DNA from: Leuconostoc lactis
Lineage (GTDB): Bacteria > Bacillota > Bacilli > Lactobacillales > Lactobacillaceae
Assembly: GCF_007954625.1 (NCBI RefSeq)
Contig: NZ_CP042420.1
Location: 248,001-312,000 of the forward strand
Direction of reading: 5' to 3'
Length of the DNA: 64,000 nt
The stretch's first letter is position 1. Each line of letters opens with the position of its first letter. The position numbers were made by a program, and so were the translations under genes. Positions 42,303-52,686 of the stretch are shown one piece after another. Below the pieces are notes generated by a model. The model did not search any database, was not told the origin of the DNA, and was given only the letters and a program-made list of their open reading frames with translations.

Positions 42303-43631
42303 TTAATCTAATTTTTGATGCCGTTTCCGGTAGAAATAGAGTGGTAGGCCGACTAATGTGGCTAGCACACCGCTCATGGCCAATTGGAACTGCGTCAACA
42401 ATGTCATGACAATAATGAATACCCCACCCAAAATGGCAATAATTGGAATGACAGGGTAAAGCGGCACACGGTATGGTCGTGGCAAGTCTGGCTCATCGCG
42501 ACGGAGCTTAATGACCGCCACTAAGACTAGCGTGTAGAAAATCCAGATGACAAAGATTAACATATCCGTTAACATGTCAAAGCCGCCGACAAACATTAAA
42601 GCAATTGACACAATCAATTCAAAGATCCCCGCCACATATGGAATCTTAAAGCGGTTTAATTTGAGTAATTGATTTGAAAAGGGCAGACTGTTTTCCAAAG
42701 CCATCGCGTAGGGCAAACGCATACCCGTCATCGTGAAGCCGTTCAACGTCCCATAAATTGAAATCAAAATTCCGATGGTAATTAATTTCCCACCAAAGCC
42801 ACCAAAAATGACTTGGGCCGCATCCATTGCCGTATTTTCGTTGCCTTGAATGTCTTGGAATGGCAAGGCATGCAAGAACGCATAGTTCACCAACAAATAG
42901 ATAATCATAATCCCAAACAAACCACCCGCAATCGCCCGTGGCAAGTCGCGTGAGGGATGCTTCATTTCACCGGCAATGTTACCGACGTGAATCCAACCAT
43001 CATAGGCATACATCGTAGCCAACAAACCACCACCCAAAGCAGCGGCCCAACCGCCAACTTCATGTCCTGGTGTCACGGGGAACAACGACACATCGACGCC
43101 CCCTGGCTGCAACAACCCAAAGATAATAATTAAGGCCAATGGAATGAGCTTACAGAACAAAGTCACCGCTTGGAACTGGCCGGCCACCTTTGAACCAAGC
43201 ATGTTAATTAGCGCAACTGAGACCAGTGCGGCAACGCCTGACGGAATAATTGCGCCCGCGCCCAAATGCAACAGATTGGCTACCTGTGTCCCAAAGATGA
43301 CCCCTTTAGCCGCAATACTCGCTGGGAAATAAATAATGATTTGCGCCCAACCGAGCAAATAACTCGCTAACTTACCGTATGCGCGTTCGATATAAACAAG
43401 CATCCCACCGGTCTGTGGCAAGGCCGCTGCCAATTCAGCGCCAGTCAAACCAGCCGCTAAACTAATCAAGCCACCAAGCAACCAGACAAATAACGACATG
43501 CTGGTTGAACCCGTGGCTGATGCCACACTTGAGGCTTTGTAAAATACGCCGGCGCCAATCACTGTGCCCATCACAGTTGAGATTGCCGGTATTAATGTCA
43601 TGGTGCGATTAAGTTTTTGATCCGTCGCCAT
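42303..43631 (-). CDS. APC family amino acid permease (SteT/LAT-like)
   Basis: 442-residue, twelve-helix APC superfamily transporter. The first helix GTVIGAGVFYKASSVA carries the family GAG/F motif; ALPQTGGMLVYIERAYGKLASYLLGWAQ follows, and YDGWIHVGNIAGEMKHPSRDLPRAI (residues about 215-239) is typical of the L-amino-acid exchanger branch that includes serine/threonine exchanger SteT. Substrate not assignable. AGGGGAA precedes the ATG. Single gene, one Cys. Divergent from the MFS exporter that has an attenuator leader. Confidence 0.88.
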   Translation of the reverse strand: MATDQKLNRTMTLIPAISTVMGTVIGAGVFYKASSVASATGSTSMSLFVWLLGGLISLAAGLTGAELAAALPQTGGMLVYIERAYGKLASYLLGWAQIIIYFPASIAAKGVIFGTQVANLLHLGAGAIIPSGVAALVSVALINMLGSKVAGQFQAVTLFCKLIPLALIIIFGLLQPGGVDVSLFPVTPGHEVGGWAAALGGGLLATMYAYDGWIHVGNIAGEMKHPSRDLPRAIAGGLFGIMIIYLLVNYAFLHALPFQDIQGNENTAMDAAQVIFGGFGGKLITIGILISIYGTLNGFTMTGMRLPYAMALENSLPFSNQLLKLNRFKIPYVAGIFELIVSIALMFVGGFDMLTDMLIFVIWIFYTLVLVAVIKLRRDEPDLPRPYRVPLYPVIPIIAILGGVFIIVMTLLTQFQLAMSGVLATLVGLPLYFYRKRHQKLD

Positions 43632-43766
43632 GTTTATTCCCCTGTTTCACTCTAAAAATAGCATTACATCTTTTTATCATACCAGTTTAAGAATGACAAA
43701 CCCATAACATTTTTAAATATTTAAACGTTTTTAAACAACCCAAAGGCTCGTGACCACTGTCATAGT

Positions 43767-43795
43767 TTGACAACCGCCCCACCAATTGATAAGGT
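43767..43795 (+). promoter_or_regulatory. Promoter of MFS leader
   Basis: TTGACA (43767-43772), 17-nt spacer, TAAGGT (43790-43795). Confidence 0.65.
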
Positions 43796-43801
43796 AAAGA
43801 C

Positions 43802-43886
43802 AATAGGTTGATGATAGGCCACGGTCTGCGTCAACACCGCATCGTTAGCAAAGTTTGGACGTCTAGCTCATGACGTCCACTTTTTT
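43802..43886 (+). promoter_or_regulatory. Attenuator leader with possible 20-codon peptide upstream of MFS gene
   Basis: Between promoter and gene lies a terminator GGACGTC/GACGTCC (43857-43878) with T6 after. An ORF of 20 codons (ATG 43811, stop TGA 43871-43873) runs into this hairpin. A hairpin CGGT/ACCG precedes it, and GCTAG at 43893-43899 can pair with CTAGC in the terminator loop. This is the layout of ribosome- or ligand-controlled attenuators of drug-resistance genes. It matches no riboswitch class that I know. Confidence 0.55.
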
Positions 43887-43922
43887 ATACAGATGCTAGG
43901 ACGACATCAGAAAAGGTGGTTT

Positions 43923-45104
43923 ATGACAAGCATTCAAAAACGTGCACTTTATTTACTCGTGGGTTCGCAATTACTGATTATGTTAGGAATCGGCTTGGTC
44001 ATTCCAGTTGAACCTTATATTAAAACAGAGATGGGCCTCACGGCAATGGATATGGGGATTATGGCGGCCTTATTTGCCGCTGTGCAATTTATCGCCTCGC
44101 CCATTATTGGGCGGTTATCTGATAAGTTTGCCCGTATCCCCATCATTGCGGCTGGCCTGTTGCTTTTCGCCATCTCGGAAGCTGTTTTTGCCATCGGTAT
44201 TGGGCAATCACTCTGGTATCTAAATTTTGCCCGTGTGCTCGGTGGTTTAGCCGCTGCCTTATCGATGCCATCCATTACCGCGTTAGCCGCTGATATGACC
44301 ACTCTGAAAAATCGTGCTCGCGTGATTGGTTGGTTATCCGCTTCTTTTAGTGGCGGGATTATTTTGGGGCCCGGCATTGGTGGTGTATTAGCCAATATCG
44401 ACCTTACCTTCCCCTTTTATGGGTCTGCTGTGATGGGCCTGCTCGCCTTCATTGTCTTCATCTGCTTCATGCCAGCTGAATCACAACTACGGTTACATGA
44501 AGACCCAACAAAGCCCGATGCTGAGATCACAACCCCAGCGCCTAACTTTTGGTCGGTGGCTTTAGTGATGTTGCTCCTGATGATTTTAGTGGCTTCCTTT
44601 GGTCTGGCAGCCTTTGATAATATGTTCTCACTTTATTTCCATGATGTTCGTGGCTTTGATTTAGCGGAAATTGCATGGTTCTTAATCGTCAATGGTGTCA
44701 TGTCGCTGATCTTCCAAGTCGTCTTCTTTGATGCGTTAGTCCGCCACCTCGGTGAATTACGCGTGATTCGGTTAAGTTTCATCGCTGGTTTTGTCGCCAT
44801 TATTTGGATTTTATTTGCCCAAAGCAAATGGGAAGTCTTTATCGCTACCTTAATTGTCTTTGTTGGCTTTGACGTCTTACGACCTGCTATTACCACGCTG
44901 CTGTCTCACGTTAACGAAGCGCAACAAGGCTTAATTAACGGTCTTAATATGTCTTTGACGAGTATTGGTAACATTGTCGGCCCGATTCTGGGTGGTGCCT
45001 TACTTGATATCGACGGTAGTTTACCGTATGCCTTTGTGGCCGTTATTTTAGCCATTTCCAGCGTGTTAACCTTAACCGTTCGATTTAAACCTAAAACCGT
45101 CTAA
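43923..45104 (+). CDS. DHA1-type MFS drug exporter (TetA/NorA-like)
   Basis: About 393-residue, twelve-helix exporter. Motif A is GRLSDKFARIPIIAAGLLLF (residues about 63-82) and motif C is GWLSASFSGGIILGPGIGGVLA (about 131-152), both hallmarks of drug:H+ antiporters. The N-terminus LVGSQLLIMLGIGLVIPVEP is typical. Start ATG 43923 follows AAGGTGG; the upstream ATG at 43893 lies without SD in the attenuator region. Substrate unknown; attenuator control suggests induction by an inhibitor of translation or transcription. Confidence 0.88.
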   Translation: MTSIQKRALYLLVGSQLLIMLGIGLVIPVEPYIKTEMGLTAMDMGIMAALFAAVQFIASPIIGRLSDKFARIPIIAAGLLLFAISEAVFAIGIGQSLWYLNFARVLGGLAAALSMPSITALAADMTTLKNRARVIGWLSASFSGGIILGPGIGGVLANIDLTFPFYGSAVMGLLAFIVFICFMPAESQLRLHEDPTKPDAEITTPAPNFWSVALVMLLLMILVASFGLAAFDNMFSLYFHDVRGFDLAEIAWFLIVNGVMSLIFQVVFFDALVRHLGELRVIRLSFIAGFVAIIWILFAQSKWEVFIATLIVFVGFDVLRPAITTLLSHVNEAQQGLINGLNMSLTSIGNIVGPILGGALLDIDGSLPYAFVAVILAISSVLTLTVRFKPKTV

Positions 45105-45131
45105 CCAGTTGATAGTCAACTGGTTTTTTTG
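45103..45131 (+). terminator. Terminator after MFS gene
   Basis: Stem AACCAGTTGA/TCAACTGGTT, 3-nt loop, T7; starts inside the stop codon. Confidence 0.9.
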
Positions 45132-45134
45132 CGA

Positions 45135-45176
45135 CAAAAAAAGCATGATCACTTGGATAACAGTGATCATGCTTTG
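45135..45176 (-). terminator. Terminator of tRNA-Asn/tRNA-Thr transcript
   Basis: Stem AGCATGATCAC/GTGATCATGCT (45142-45173) with A7 on the left that reads as T7 on the minus strand, 7 bases after tRNA-Thr. Confidence 0.85.
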
Positions 45177-45182
45177 ACGGGA

Positions 45183-45255
45183 TGCCGACGAGAGGATTCG
45201 AACCTCCGACCCCAGGTTTACGATACCCGTGCTCTACCAACTGAGCTACATCGGC
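45183..45255 (-). tRNA. tRNA-Thr (anticodon CGT)
   Basis: 73-nt cloverleaf on the minus strand: acceptor GCCGATG/CGTCGGC, D-arm GCTCAGTTGGTAGAGC, anticodon stem CGGGT/ACCTG with loop ATCGTAA, T-arm GGAGG-TTCGAAT-CCTCT. Anticodon CGT reads ACG. Confidence 0.93.
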
Positions 45256-45283
45256 AAGTGGATAACCTAAAGGTTATCCGATA

Positions 45284-45356
45284 CTCCGACTGCCGGGCTC
45301 GAACCGGCGACAACCTGATTAACAGTCAGGTGCTCTACCAACTGAGCTAAGTCGGA
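45284..45356 (-). tRNA. tRNA-Asn (anticodon GTT), copy 1
   Basis: Minus-strand cloverleaf: acceptor TCCGACT/AGTCGGA, anticodon stem CCTGA/TCAGG with loop CTGTTAA, T-arm GCCGG-TTCGAGC-CCGGC. Cotranscribed with tRNA-Thr from the promoter at 45381-45409. Identical to the copy at 45484-45556. Confidence 0.95.
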
Positions 45357-45380
45357 ATAATTGCTTAACACAACTATTTA

Positions 45381-45409
45381 ATTATGCCAGCTTTGCCATA
45401 TTTTGTCAA
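45381..45409 (-). promoter_or_regulatory. Promoter for tRNA-Asn-tRNA-Thr
   Basis: Minus-strand TTGACA (45404-45409), 17-nt spacer, CATAAT (45381-45386). Confidence 0.82.
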
Positions 45410-45446
45410 CACTTTTTGACGAAAAAATGCGCTAAAAAATGACACA

Positions 45447-45476
45447 AAAAAAGCAAACCCTCTAAGGTTTGCTTCT
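45447..45476 (-). terminator. Terminator after tRNA-Asn copy 2
   Basis: Stem AAGCAAACC/GGTTTGCTT (45451-45474) with A7 on the left (T7 on the minus strand). Confidence 0.85.
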
Positions 45477-45483
45477 CATAAAA

Positions 45484-45556
45484 CTCCGACTGCCGGGCTC
45501 GAACCGGCGACAACCTGATTAACAGTCAGGTGCTCTACCAACTGAGCTAAGTCGGA
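45484..45556 (-). tRNA. tRNA-Asn (anticodon GTT), copy 2
   Basis: Same 73-base sequence as copy 1, exactly 200 bases away. The following 19 bases upstream of the gene (ATAATTGCTTAACACAACT on the plus strand) are also repeated. It has its own promoter and terminator. Confidence 0.95.
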
Positions 45557-45580
45557 ATAATTGCTTAACACAACTTAATT

Positions 45581-45610
45581 ATTATATCGAATAATCTATC
45601 GTTATGTCAA
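45581..45610 (-). promoter_or_regulatory. Promoter for tRNA-Asn copy 2
   Basis: Minus-strand TTGACA (45605-45610), 18-nt spacer, TATAAT (45581-45586); near-consensus. Confidence 0.88.
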
Positions 45611-45639
45611 GCCTTTTTATCATTTAAATTGAAAATATT

Positions 45640-47157
<1,518 letters not shown>

Positions 47158-47237
47158 TTATATTCTGATGATACTCACCAGTTGTCAAAGTTTTTACTAA
47201 TATTAACTATACCAAAAATTAGAGACAACCTCAAAGG

Positions 47238-48134
47238 TTAGTCACGATTATTCTGGTTGATTTCATCGACAATTTCACGTAATTCATCAGCTGTGAAGAA
47301 GTAACGCTTACCTGAGAACTTACCCACAATTTCCGCGCCGCCATCTTCATCAATCATGGCTTGAACTTCTTCAGCTGGCAACGTTGTCAACATCTCACGA
47401 TAGGCTGCCTTCGTTGGTTCTGCTGCCAGACCAACCCCAGCCACTTGCAAGACGTCAACTTCGCCCTTGCCAAAAATTTCTTCTAACATTTCAAGCGGTG
47501 TGTAGCCTTCAACCAACATCTCAGTCAACGGCTTCATGACCTTGAGCGCTGCTTCTAATTCATTAATCGCCTCATCGGTTGCATCAGGCAAAGCTTGCAC
47601 GAGGAAGCCACCAGCAGCCCCTACCGTGTCGTCTTGGTTCATATAAACTGAAACGCCGACAACGGAAGGAATTTGTTCTGATTGTGCCAAATAGTACGTG
47701 AAGTCATCCCCAATTTCACCTGAAACCAGCTGGCTTTGGCCAATGTAAGGATTGGCATAAGGCGCAAACTTAGTGATTTGCAAGAAACCATTTGTGCCAA
47801 CTGCTTTGGCCACATCCAGTTGTCCAGCATCATCAAAGATAGGTTCAAGTTGTGGATTCGTCACATATCCCCGCACACTCCCCTTTGCGTCAGCTTCGAC
47901 AACCACATTACCGATTGGCCCGCGACCATTAATTTGAATCGCTAATCGTTCTTCACCCTTCAACATTGATTGTGCCGTCAACGTTGTGGCCAACAAGCTA
48001 CGGCCTAATACAACGGCTGCTAAGCGGTTTGTATCATGGATTTCAGCCGCTTCACGCACCATATTTGTACCGTTTAAAGCATAAGCACGGAAAAACTTAT
48101 TCTTGGTCACTGTTTTAATGAATTGATCTGACAT
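47238..48134 (-). CDS. hslO: Hsp33-family chaperone HslO without the redox zinc centre
   Basis: 298-residue Hsp33 homologue with the full N-terminal domain (TRNKFFRAYALN-like start, LLATTLTAQSMLKGEERLAIQINGRGPIG, GFLVQALPDA). Hsp33 is normally activated when four C-terminal Cys (CxC and CxxC) release zinc on oxidation. Here the first pair is at AAEPTK (Ala/Pro, residues about 237-239) and the second is GKFS (about 271-274); no Cys exists in the protein. The C-terminal domain is otherwise full length, so it is not truncated. AGAGGG precedes the ATG. Position between ftsH and lysS is as in other Firmicutes. Confidence 0.93.
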   Translation of the reverse strand: MSDQFIKTVTKNKFFRAYALNGTNMVREAAEIHDTNRLAAVVLGRSLLATTLTAQSMLKGEERLAIQINGRGPIGNVVVEADAKGSVRGYVTNPQLEPIFDDAGQLDVAKAVGTNGFLQITKFAPYANPYIGQSQLVSGEIGDDFTYYLAQSEQIPSVVGVSVYMNQDDTVGAAGGFLVQALPDATDEAINELEAALKVMKPLTEMLVEGYTPLEMLEEIFGKGEVDVLQVAGVGLAAEPTKAAYREMLTTLPAEEVQAMIDEDGGAEIVGKFSGKRYFFTADELREIVDEINQNNRD

Positions 48135-48195
48135 GTTATACCCTCTATATTTACTGTGAACGTCGTCACACCCTAGTTAAAAACTGATTTCAAAT

Positions 48196-48222
48196 AAAAA
48201 AGTTGACGTAACCGTCAACCTC
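48196..48222 (-). terminator. Terminator after ftsH
   Basis: Stem GTTGACG/CGTCAAC, TAAC loop (48202-48219), with T6 on the minus strand, 15 bases after the ftsH stop. Confidence 0.85.
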
Positions 48223-48235
48223 TATTTTACTTATT

Positions 48236-50311
48236 TTAATCGCGCTTGTCATCTATTGGCGCATCATCTAAAGTTTCTGCTTCTGATTCATCATCAGGTT
48301 TTGGTTCTTCATGATGTTCATAGCGTGCTTCAGCCTCTGAATCCTTCGCATCAGCAGCTGCCTTTGCTTCTTCAAATGACTTTGCTGTCGCCACTTCGTC
48401 ATCATCTTGCACATCTTTACGGGTAAAGTGACCCGTTTCATAGATATCCTTGATTTGACGTTCGTCCAACGTTTCGACTTCAAGCAAAGCTTCGGCAATC
48501 GCCACCAGCTTATCTTTATGTTCAGCAATCACTGAGGTTGCATCATCATAAGCTTCTTGCGCCAAACGACGAACTTCTTCATCAATCAAACGTGCTGTTT
48601 CTTCAGAATAAGGATGGTTACCAGCTTGTTCAGTATAACCGACACTGGCATTACCTTCCAGTTGCACCATCCCGACCTTAGTTGACATACCAAAGGCTGT
48701 GACCATTTGTCGTGACAAGTTAGTTGCTTGTTGGAAATCGTTTGATGCGCCAGAGCTGGCTTCATTAAACATGAACATTTCCGCAGCACGGCCACCCATC
48801 AAACCAGCCAATTGTTCCTTAGCTTCTGAGTAACGCAAGTTGTAACGGTCATTCTTTGGCGTCATCAATGCATAACCACCAATACGACCACGTGGGACAA
48901 TGGTTACCTTACGCACAACTGATGCTTCAGAACGTACCAAACCAACCAGAGCGTGTCCGGCTTCGTGGTAAGCCGTTGTCCGGCGTTCTTGTTCAGACAT
49001 GCCACGGTTTGTCTTTGCTGGTCCTTGGAAAATACGATCTTCAGCTTCATCAATATCCGCTGCATCAATTTCTTTCTTATTACGACGTGCAGCCAACAAG
49101 GCAGCTTCGTTTAACAAGTTTTCCAAATCGGCACCAACGTAACCTGGTGTCTGTTGCGCAATCGCTTTCAAATCAACGTTCTTAGCCAAAGGTTTGTTGC
49201 GAGCGTGAACATTCAAGATCGCTTCACGTCCCTTAACATCAGGCGCACCAACCAAAATCTTACGGTCAAAACGTCCTGAACGGAGCAAAGCTGGATCCAA
49301 AACATCCGAACGGTTCGTTGAAGCCAAAATGATCACACCTTCTGACCCTTCAAATCCGTCCATTTCAATCAAGATTTGGTTCAATGTTTGTTCACGTTCA
49401 TCGTTTCCGCCACCCATACCGGTACCACGACGACGACCAACCGCATCAATTTCATCAATGAAAATGATTGCTGGTGCAGCCTTCTTGGCGTTTTCAAACA
49501 AATCACGGACACGAGAAGCTCCAACACCGACGAACATTTCAACGAAGTCAGAACCAGACATTGAGAAGAATGGCACGCTGGCTTCACCAGCAACCGCCTT
49601 GGCAAGCAATGTCTTACCTGTTCCCGGAGGGCCTTCAAGCAAAACACCCTTTGGAATGCGGGCACCTAAGCTCACAAACTTCTTAGGTGACTTCAAGAAC
49701 TCAACCACTTCAACTAATTCTTGCTTTTCTTCTTCAGCACCAGCCACGTCAGAGAAGCGTACTTTATTATCCTTAGGGTCAGATGGCTTAGCTTTTGACT
49801 TACCAAAACTCATCATGCCACCTTGGCCACCCTTACCACCAGCTTGGCTCATCATCATGTAGAAGACACCAATGATCAGTAAGACTGGCAAGAATGACAC
49901 GAGTAAGTTCAACCAGAAGCCAGATGATTCTTGTTGCTTCGCGACTAATTCTGTCTTAGTGTCAGCTGCAGCACGAGAAACAGTTTGTAATGACGCATCA
50001 TTTGGCAACAAAGTTGACGTGAACTTTGTCACCTTTTGTGACTGCTGCAAAATATTCAAACCCTTGTCAGCGGTCACTTCTTGCGGCTTACGGTATTCCC
50101 CAGTAATGTTGTAAATACCATTACCTTGCTGCACTGTAATTGATTTGAGTTCCTTATCGTTCAGCGCCTTTATAAATTCACTTGACGTTAATGTCTTAGA
50201 TGTTGACTTATCGTTTCCGAACAAGCCATAAATCATCCCAACAACTGCAAGGAAAATAAAAATGTAGAAAATCGAACTTTTTAAGAAACCGTCTTTTGGA
50301 TTATTTTTCAT
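48236..50311 (-). CDS. ftsH: ATP-dependent zinc metalloprotease FtsH
   Basis: 691-residue membrane-anchored AAA+ protease. Two transmembrane segments lie at residues about 10-28 and 131-152, with an extracellular loop between. AAA module: Walker [14 protein letters not shown] (about 229-241), Walker [12 protein letters not shown], and [23 protein letters not shown]. Protease zinc site HEAGH (about 448-452). The C-terminal 50 residues are highly acidic. TTGGGGAA precedes the ATG. It lies just downstream of hpt, the common Firmicutes order. No Cys. Confidence 0.97.
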   Translation of the reverse strand: MKNNPKDGFLKSSIFYIFIFLAVVGMIYGLFGNDKSTSKTLTSSEFIKALNDKELKSITVQQGNGIYNITGEYRKPQEVTADKGLNILQQSQKVTKFTSTLLPNDASLQTVSRAAADTKTELVAKQQESSGFWLNLLVSFLPVLLIIGVFYMMMSQAGGKGGQGGMMSFGKSKAKPSDPKDNKVRFSDVAGAEEEKQELVEVVEFLKSPKKFVSLGARIPKGVLLEGPPGTGKTLLAKAVAGEASVPFFSMSGSDFVEMFVGVGASRVRDLFENAKKAAPAIIFIDEIDAVGRRRGTGMGGGNDEREQTLNQILIEMDGFEGSEGVIILASTNRSDVLDPALLRSGRFDRKILVGAPDVKGREAILNVHARNKPLAKNVDLKAIAQQTPGYVGADLENLLNEAALLAARRNKKEIDAADIDEAEDRIFQGPAKTNRGMSEQERRTTAYHEAGHALVGLVRSEASVVRKVTIVPRGRIGGYALMTPKNDRYNLRYSEAKEQLAGLMGGRAAEMFMFNEASSGASNDFQQATNLSRQMVTAFGMSTKVGMVQLEGNASVGYTEQAGNHPYSEETARLIDEEVRRLAQEAYDDATSVIAEHKDKLVAIAEALLEVETLDERQIKDIYETGHFTRKDVQDDDEVATAKSFEEAKAAADAKDSEAEARYEHHEEPKPDDESEAETLDDAPIDDKRD

Positions 50312-50334
50312 TAATTTTCCCCAATTTCTAGAAG

Positions 50335-50874
50335 TTAGTCAGAATAGACTTCTTTTTTCAAGATACCAACGTACGGCAAATTGCGGTACATTTCTTTGTA
50401 ATCCAATCCATACCCAACAACGAATTCGTTACGGACGTCAAACCCAATATAATCCGCATCAATTTCAACTTTGCGGCCGCCCTTTTTATCAAGCAATGTC
50501 GCAACTTTGATTGAACGCGCACCACGGTCAGCCAGCAACTCTTTCATAAAGAGCAATGATTGACCAGTATCCACGATGTCTTCTAAAATAATGACGTCAC
50601 GGTTGGCCACATCAGAACGAATATCCGTCACTAATGTGATTTCATCTGTGCTGGCAACACCGCCATGGTAACTTGATACGTTAATAAATTCTAAATCAAC
50701 GTATAAGTCAACTTCGCGTAACAAATCAGCTGTCCAAAGGTATGCCCCCTTTAAAACTGATAGTACCACTGGCTTTTCGCCAGCATAATCTTGTGTAATT
50801 TGCTTGCCTAGACGTACTGCAGCATCATGAATGCTTGCTTGGTCAAACAAAATTTCTTGTATATCGTTATCCAC
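50335..50874 (-). CDS. hpt: Hypoxanthine phosphoribosyltransferase
   Basis: 179-residue purine salvage enzyme converting hypoxanthine or guanine plus PRPP to IMP/GMP. PRPP motif [14 protein letters not shown] (residues about 94-107), flexible-loop SSYHGG (about 68-73), and the base-binding VGYGLDYKE near the C-terminus. It starts with GTG at 50872-50874, with GAGGAAA formed by the end of tilS; the stop of tilS overlaps this start. The tilS-hpt-ftsH order is highly conserved and functional coupling to TilS has been described in Gram-positives. Confidence 0.95.
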   Translation of the reverse strand: MDNDIQEILFDQASIHDAAVRLGKQITQDYAGEKPVVLSVLKGAYLWTADLLREVDLYVDLEFINVSSYHGGVASTDEITLVTDIRSDVANRDVIILEDIVDTGQSLLFMKELLADRGARSIKVATLLDKKGGRKVEIDADYIGFDVRNEFVVGYGLDYKEMYRNLPYVGILKKEVYSD

Positions 50875-52181
50875 TATTTTTCCTCAATTCGCCATGCTAG
50901 CCAATTTGGCGTTGCATCTTGTTTGATGGCAAAATCTTCGCTAACGCGCCAACGTTGGCGAATCTTCACCGCAATAACCTCATTTTCAGGGGTCGCCAAG
51001 ACTAGCATGTCTTGCCGTTCAGCAGGTGATAATTTTTCGTCAATCGCTAGTCGTCGCAACCTTTTGTGCCCATGTATGAGAGCAAGTTTATCACGAGTTC
51101 TCACTGGGCGCAAGTCCAAATGCGTCGTGGGTTGCTTTAAGGTAAATGCAACACTGTATGCGGTTTCATTTGGGGACTGATTCGTCCATCGAAGGGCGCC
51201 ATCAGTGAATTTTTGCCATTGATTTAATTTTAACATAGTTGACGGCAAAACTTGCACCGGATTTGCCGTTTCTATTATGTTTTCTAGCTGTAATTGGTGA
51301 TAAGATTTCACAATTTGTGTTTGCTGTGACAAACGCACCGAGCCCGTTGGTTTTTTATCGTTATGCAACAATTTGACGACTTGCGCCAGCTGCGCTTGTT
51401 TAATCCGGTAAATGCCCTGTTGTTGTAAAAAAACGGTGAGCGTCGGTAAGAGCCAACGCGATGGGATAGCCGGCCAATTCGATGTGAGTAACGGCACATA
51501 GTCAGCAGCCGTTTGGGTAATTAAATCAGATTGTGCCTGAATTTGTGCAGCCATAGCATTAATATGTGTCACAGCCTGTGGATTAATCTGTTGCAAGGCC
51601 GGAACGACCACGTGTCGCAAACGATTGCGCGCGGTATAATCGGGATCATCATTGGTCTGATCATGCCGCCACATTAACCCATGCGTCTGTGCATAACTTA
51701 TTAATGTTTGCTTTGTTATCCCCAGAAAAGGTCGGCGGATTTTAGCACGGCTAGTGGCCATCCCCGCTAGTTGCGTCACTTGCCCACCACGCACCAATTT
51801 TAACAAGACCGTTTCGGCCTGATCGTCGGCATGATGTGCGACGGCAATAGTCTGGGTGTGGTATTTGGCAGCCAATGCCTCAAAAAAACGATAACGGAGT
51901 GTGCGCGCTTGCGCTTCAACACCCGTTGTCGGAATATCATCCCATTCGCATAGCTCAAATTGCGCTTGATACTGCTGTGCTAATTCGGCTACAAAAGCCG
52001 CATCCTCGTCACTCTCAGCACGCAAATGATAATTGACATGCGCGACAACGAGTTGCGCTGTGGGTAAGTGCTGGCGCAAAGCGTGCAGCAAAACAACAGA
52101 ATCGACACCGCCAGACACGGCGACGATAATGGTTGGTTCCCAGTCTTGCGCTTCTAATTGTTGTTGGATTTTTTCAATCAT
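50874..52181 (-). CDS. tilS: tRNA(Ile)-lysidine synthase
   Basis: About 435-residue N-type ATP pyrophosphatase that converts C34 of tRNA-Ile(CAU) to lysidine. The PP-loop is IIVAVSGGVDSVVLLHAL (residues about 18-35), and VAHHADDQAETVLLKLVRGG (about 114-133) is the second signature. The middle and C-terminal domains (RTRDKLALIHGHKRLRRLAIDEKLS) are standard. Start ATG 52181 (MIEKIQQQL) matches the family; the longer frame reads back through the terminator-like hairpin and into divIC. One Cys (FELCEW). Overlaps the hpt start. Confidence 0.94.
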   Translation of the reverse strand: MIEKIQQQLEAQDWEPTIIVAVSGGVDSVVLLHALRQHLPTAQLVVAHVNYHLRAESDEDAAFVAELAQQYQAQFELCEWDDIPTTGVEAQARTLRYRFFEALAAKYHTQTIAVAHHADDQAETVLLKLVRGGQVTQLAGMATSRAKIRRPFLGITKQTLISYAQTHGLMWRHDQTNDDPDYTARNRLRHVVVPALQQINPQAVTHINAMAAQIQAQSDLITQTAADYVPLLTSNWPAIPSRWLLPTLTVFLQQQGIYRIKQAQLAQVVKLLHNDKKPTGSVRLSQQTQIVKSYHQLQLENIIETANPVQVLPSTMLKLNQWQKFTDGALRWTNQSPNETAYSVAFTLKQPTTHLDLRPVRTRDKLALIHGHKRLRRLAIDEKLSPAERQDMLVLATPENEVIAVKIRQRWRVSEDFAIKQDATPNWLAWRIEEK

Positions 52182-52185
52182 GATA

Positions 52186-52208
52186 GAAAAAGCACCCTTA
52201 AGGTGCTT
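52186..52208 (-). promoter_or_regulatory. Hairpin containing the tilS SD
   Basis: Between divIC and tilS the minus strand has AAGCACC/GGTGCTT with a TTAAG loop and T-rich tail, which resembles an attenuator. The only SD-like bases for tilS (AAGGGTG) lie in its loop and 3' arm, so folding should hide them. Confidence 0.5.
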
Positions 52209-52209
52209 G

Positions 52210-52614
52210 TTAGTTATGGTCTGACGGTAGATTATAAACAATCTCACCTGATTTCGTATAGCCATACTTATCTCGCAAAATCTGTTGTAGATAAGTTGGG
52301 TCGTTTAAACGCTTCTGATCAGCTTTTAACTCGCTGTTCGCTTTTTTAACCGCAATTAACCGTGATTGCGTTGTTGTCAACGTTGCATTAGCAGCGTGTA
52401 GCTTAACTTGACTAATCAATAATTGTACCGCAAAAATTGTCGCAAAAATGGCGCCAAAGAACAGGATTCTTTTTTCACGGTTAGCGTGCGCCTTTTGATA
52501 ATGACGCTTCGCCTGCATGTTAGCTGGTTCAGAATTCCGAATAATTTGTTGTATTTCTGGATGAACACGCTGCTTATTCAATTGTCTTCTGTTGTAAGTC
52601 GACATGAATTTCAC
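52210..52614 (-). CDS. divIC: Septum formation initiator DivIC
   Basis: 134-residue bitopic division protein of the DivIC/FtsB family. A basic cytoplasmic N-terminus is followed by one transmembrane helix (ILFFGAIFATIFAVQLLIS, residues about 50-68) and an extracellular coiled coil (LTTTQSRLIAVKKANSELKADQKRL). The ending LRDKYGYTKSGEIVYNLP is a family hallmark. It works in a complex with FtsL/DivIB. Located between rqcP and tilS, as in most Firmicutes. Confidence 0.93.
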   Translation of the reverse strand: MKFMSTYNRRQLNKQRVHPEIQQIIRNSEPANMQAKRHYQKAHANREKRILFFGAIFATIFAVQLLISQVKLHAANATLTTTQSRLIAVKKANSELKADQKRLNDPTYLQQILRDKYGYTKSGEIVYNLPSDHN

Positions 52615-52686
52615 CTAATGCTAGTTTGTCACGTTCTTAGGATTTTTTCAATATTCTTTAAACTTACTTAAAATTTAAGCGTGCTT

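Noticed and set aside
47238..48134. hslO as a pseudogene because its cysteines are missing
   Set aside because: The frame is complete, the other conserved blocks are intact, and Cys is missing from almost all proteins here, so loss of the redox site is not decay.
49329..49862. 177-codon open frame antisense to ftsH
   Set aside because: Overlaps the conserved AAA domain of FtsH and shows low-complexity Pro/Ser composition; no promoter or SD.
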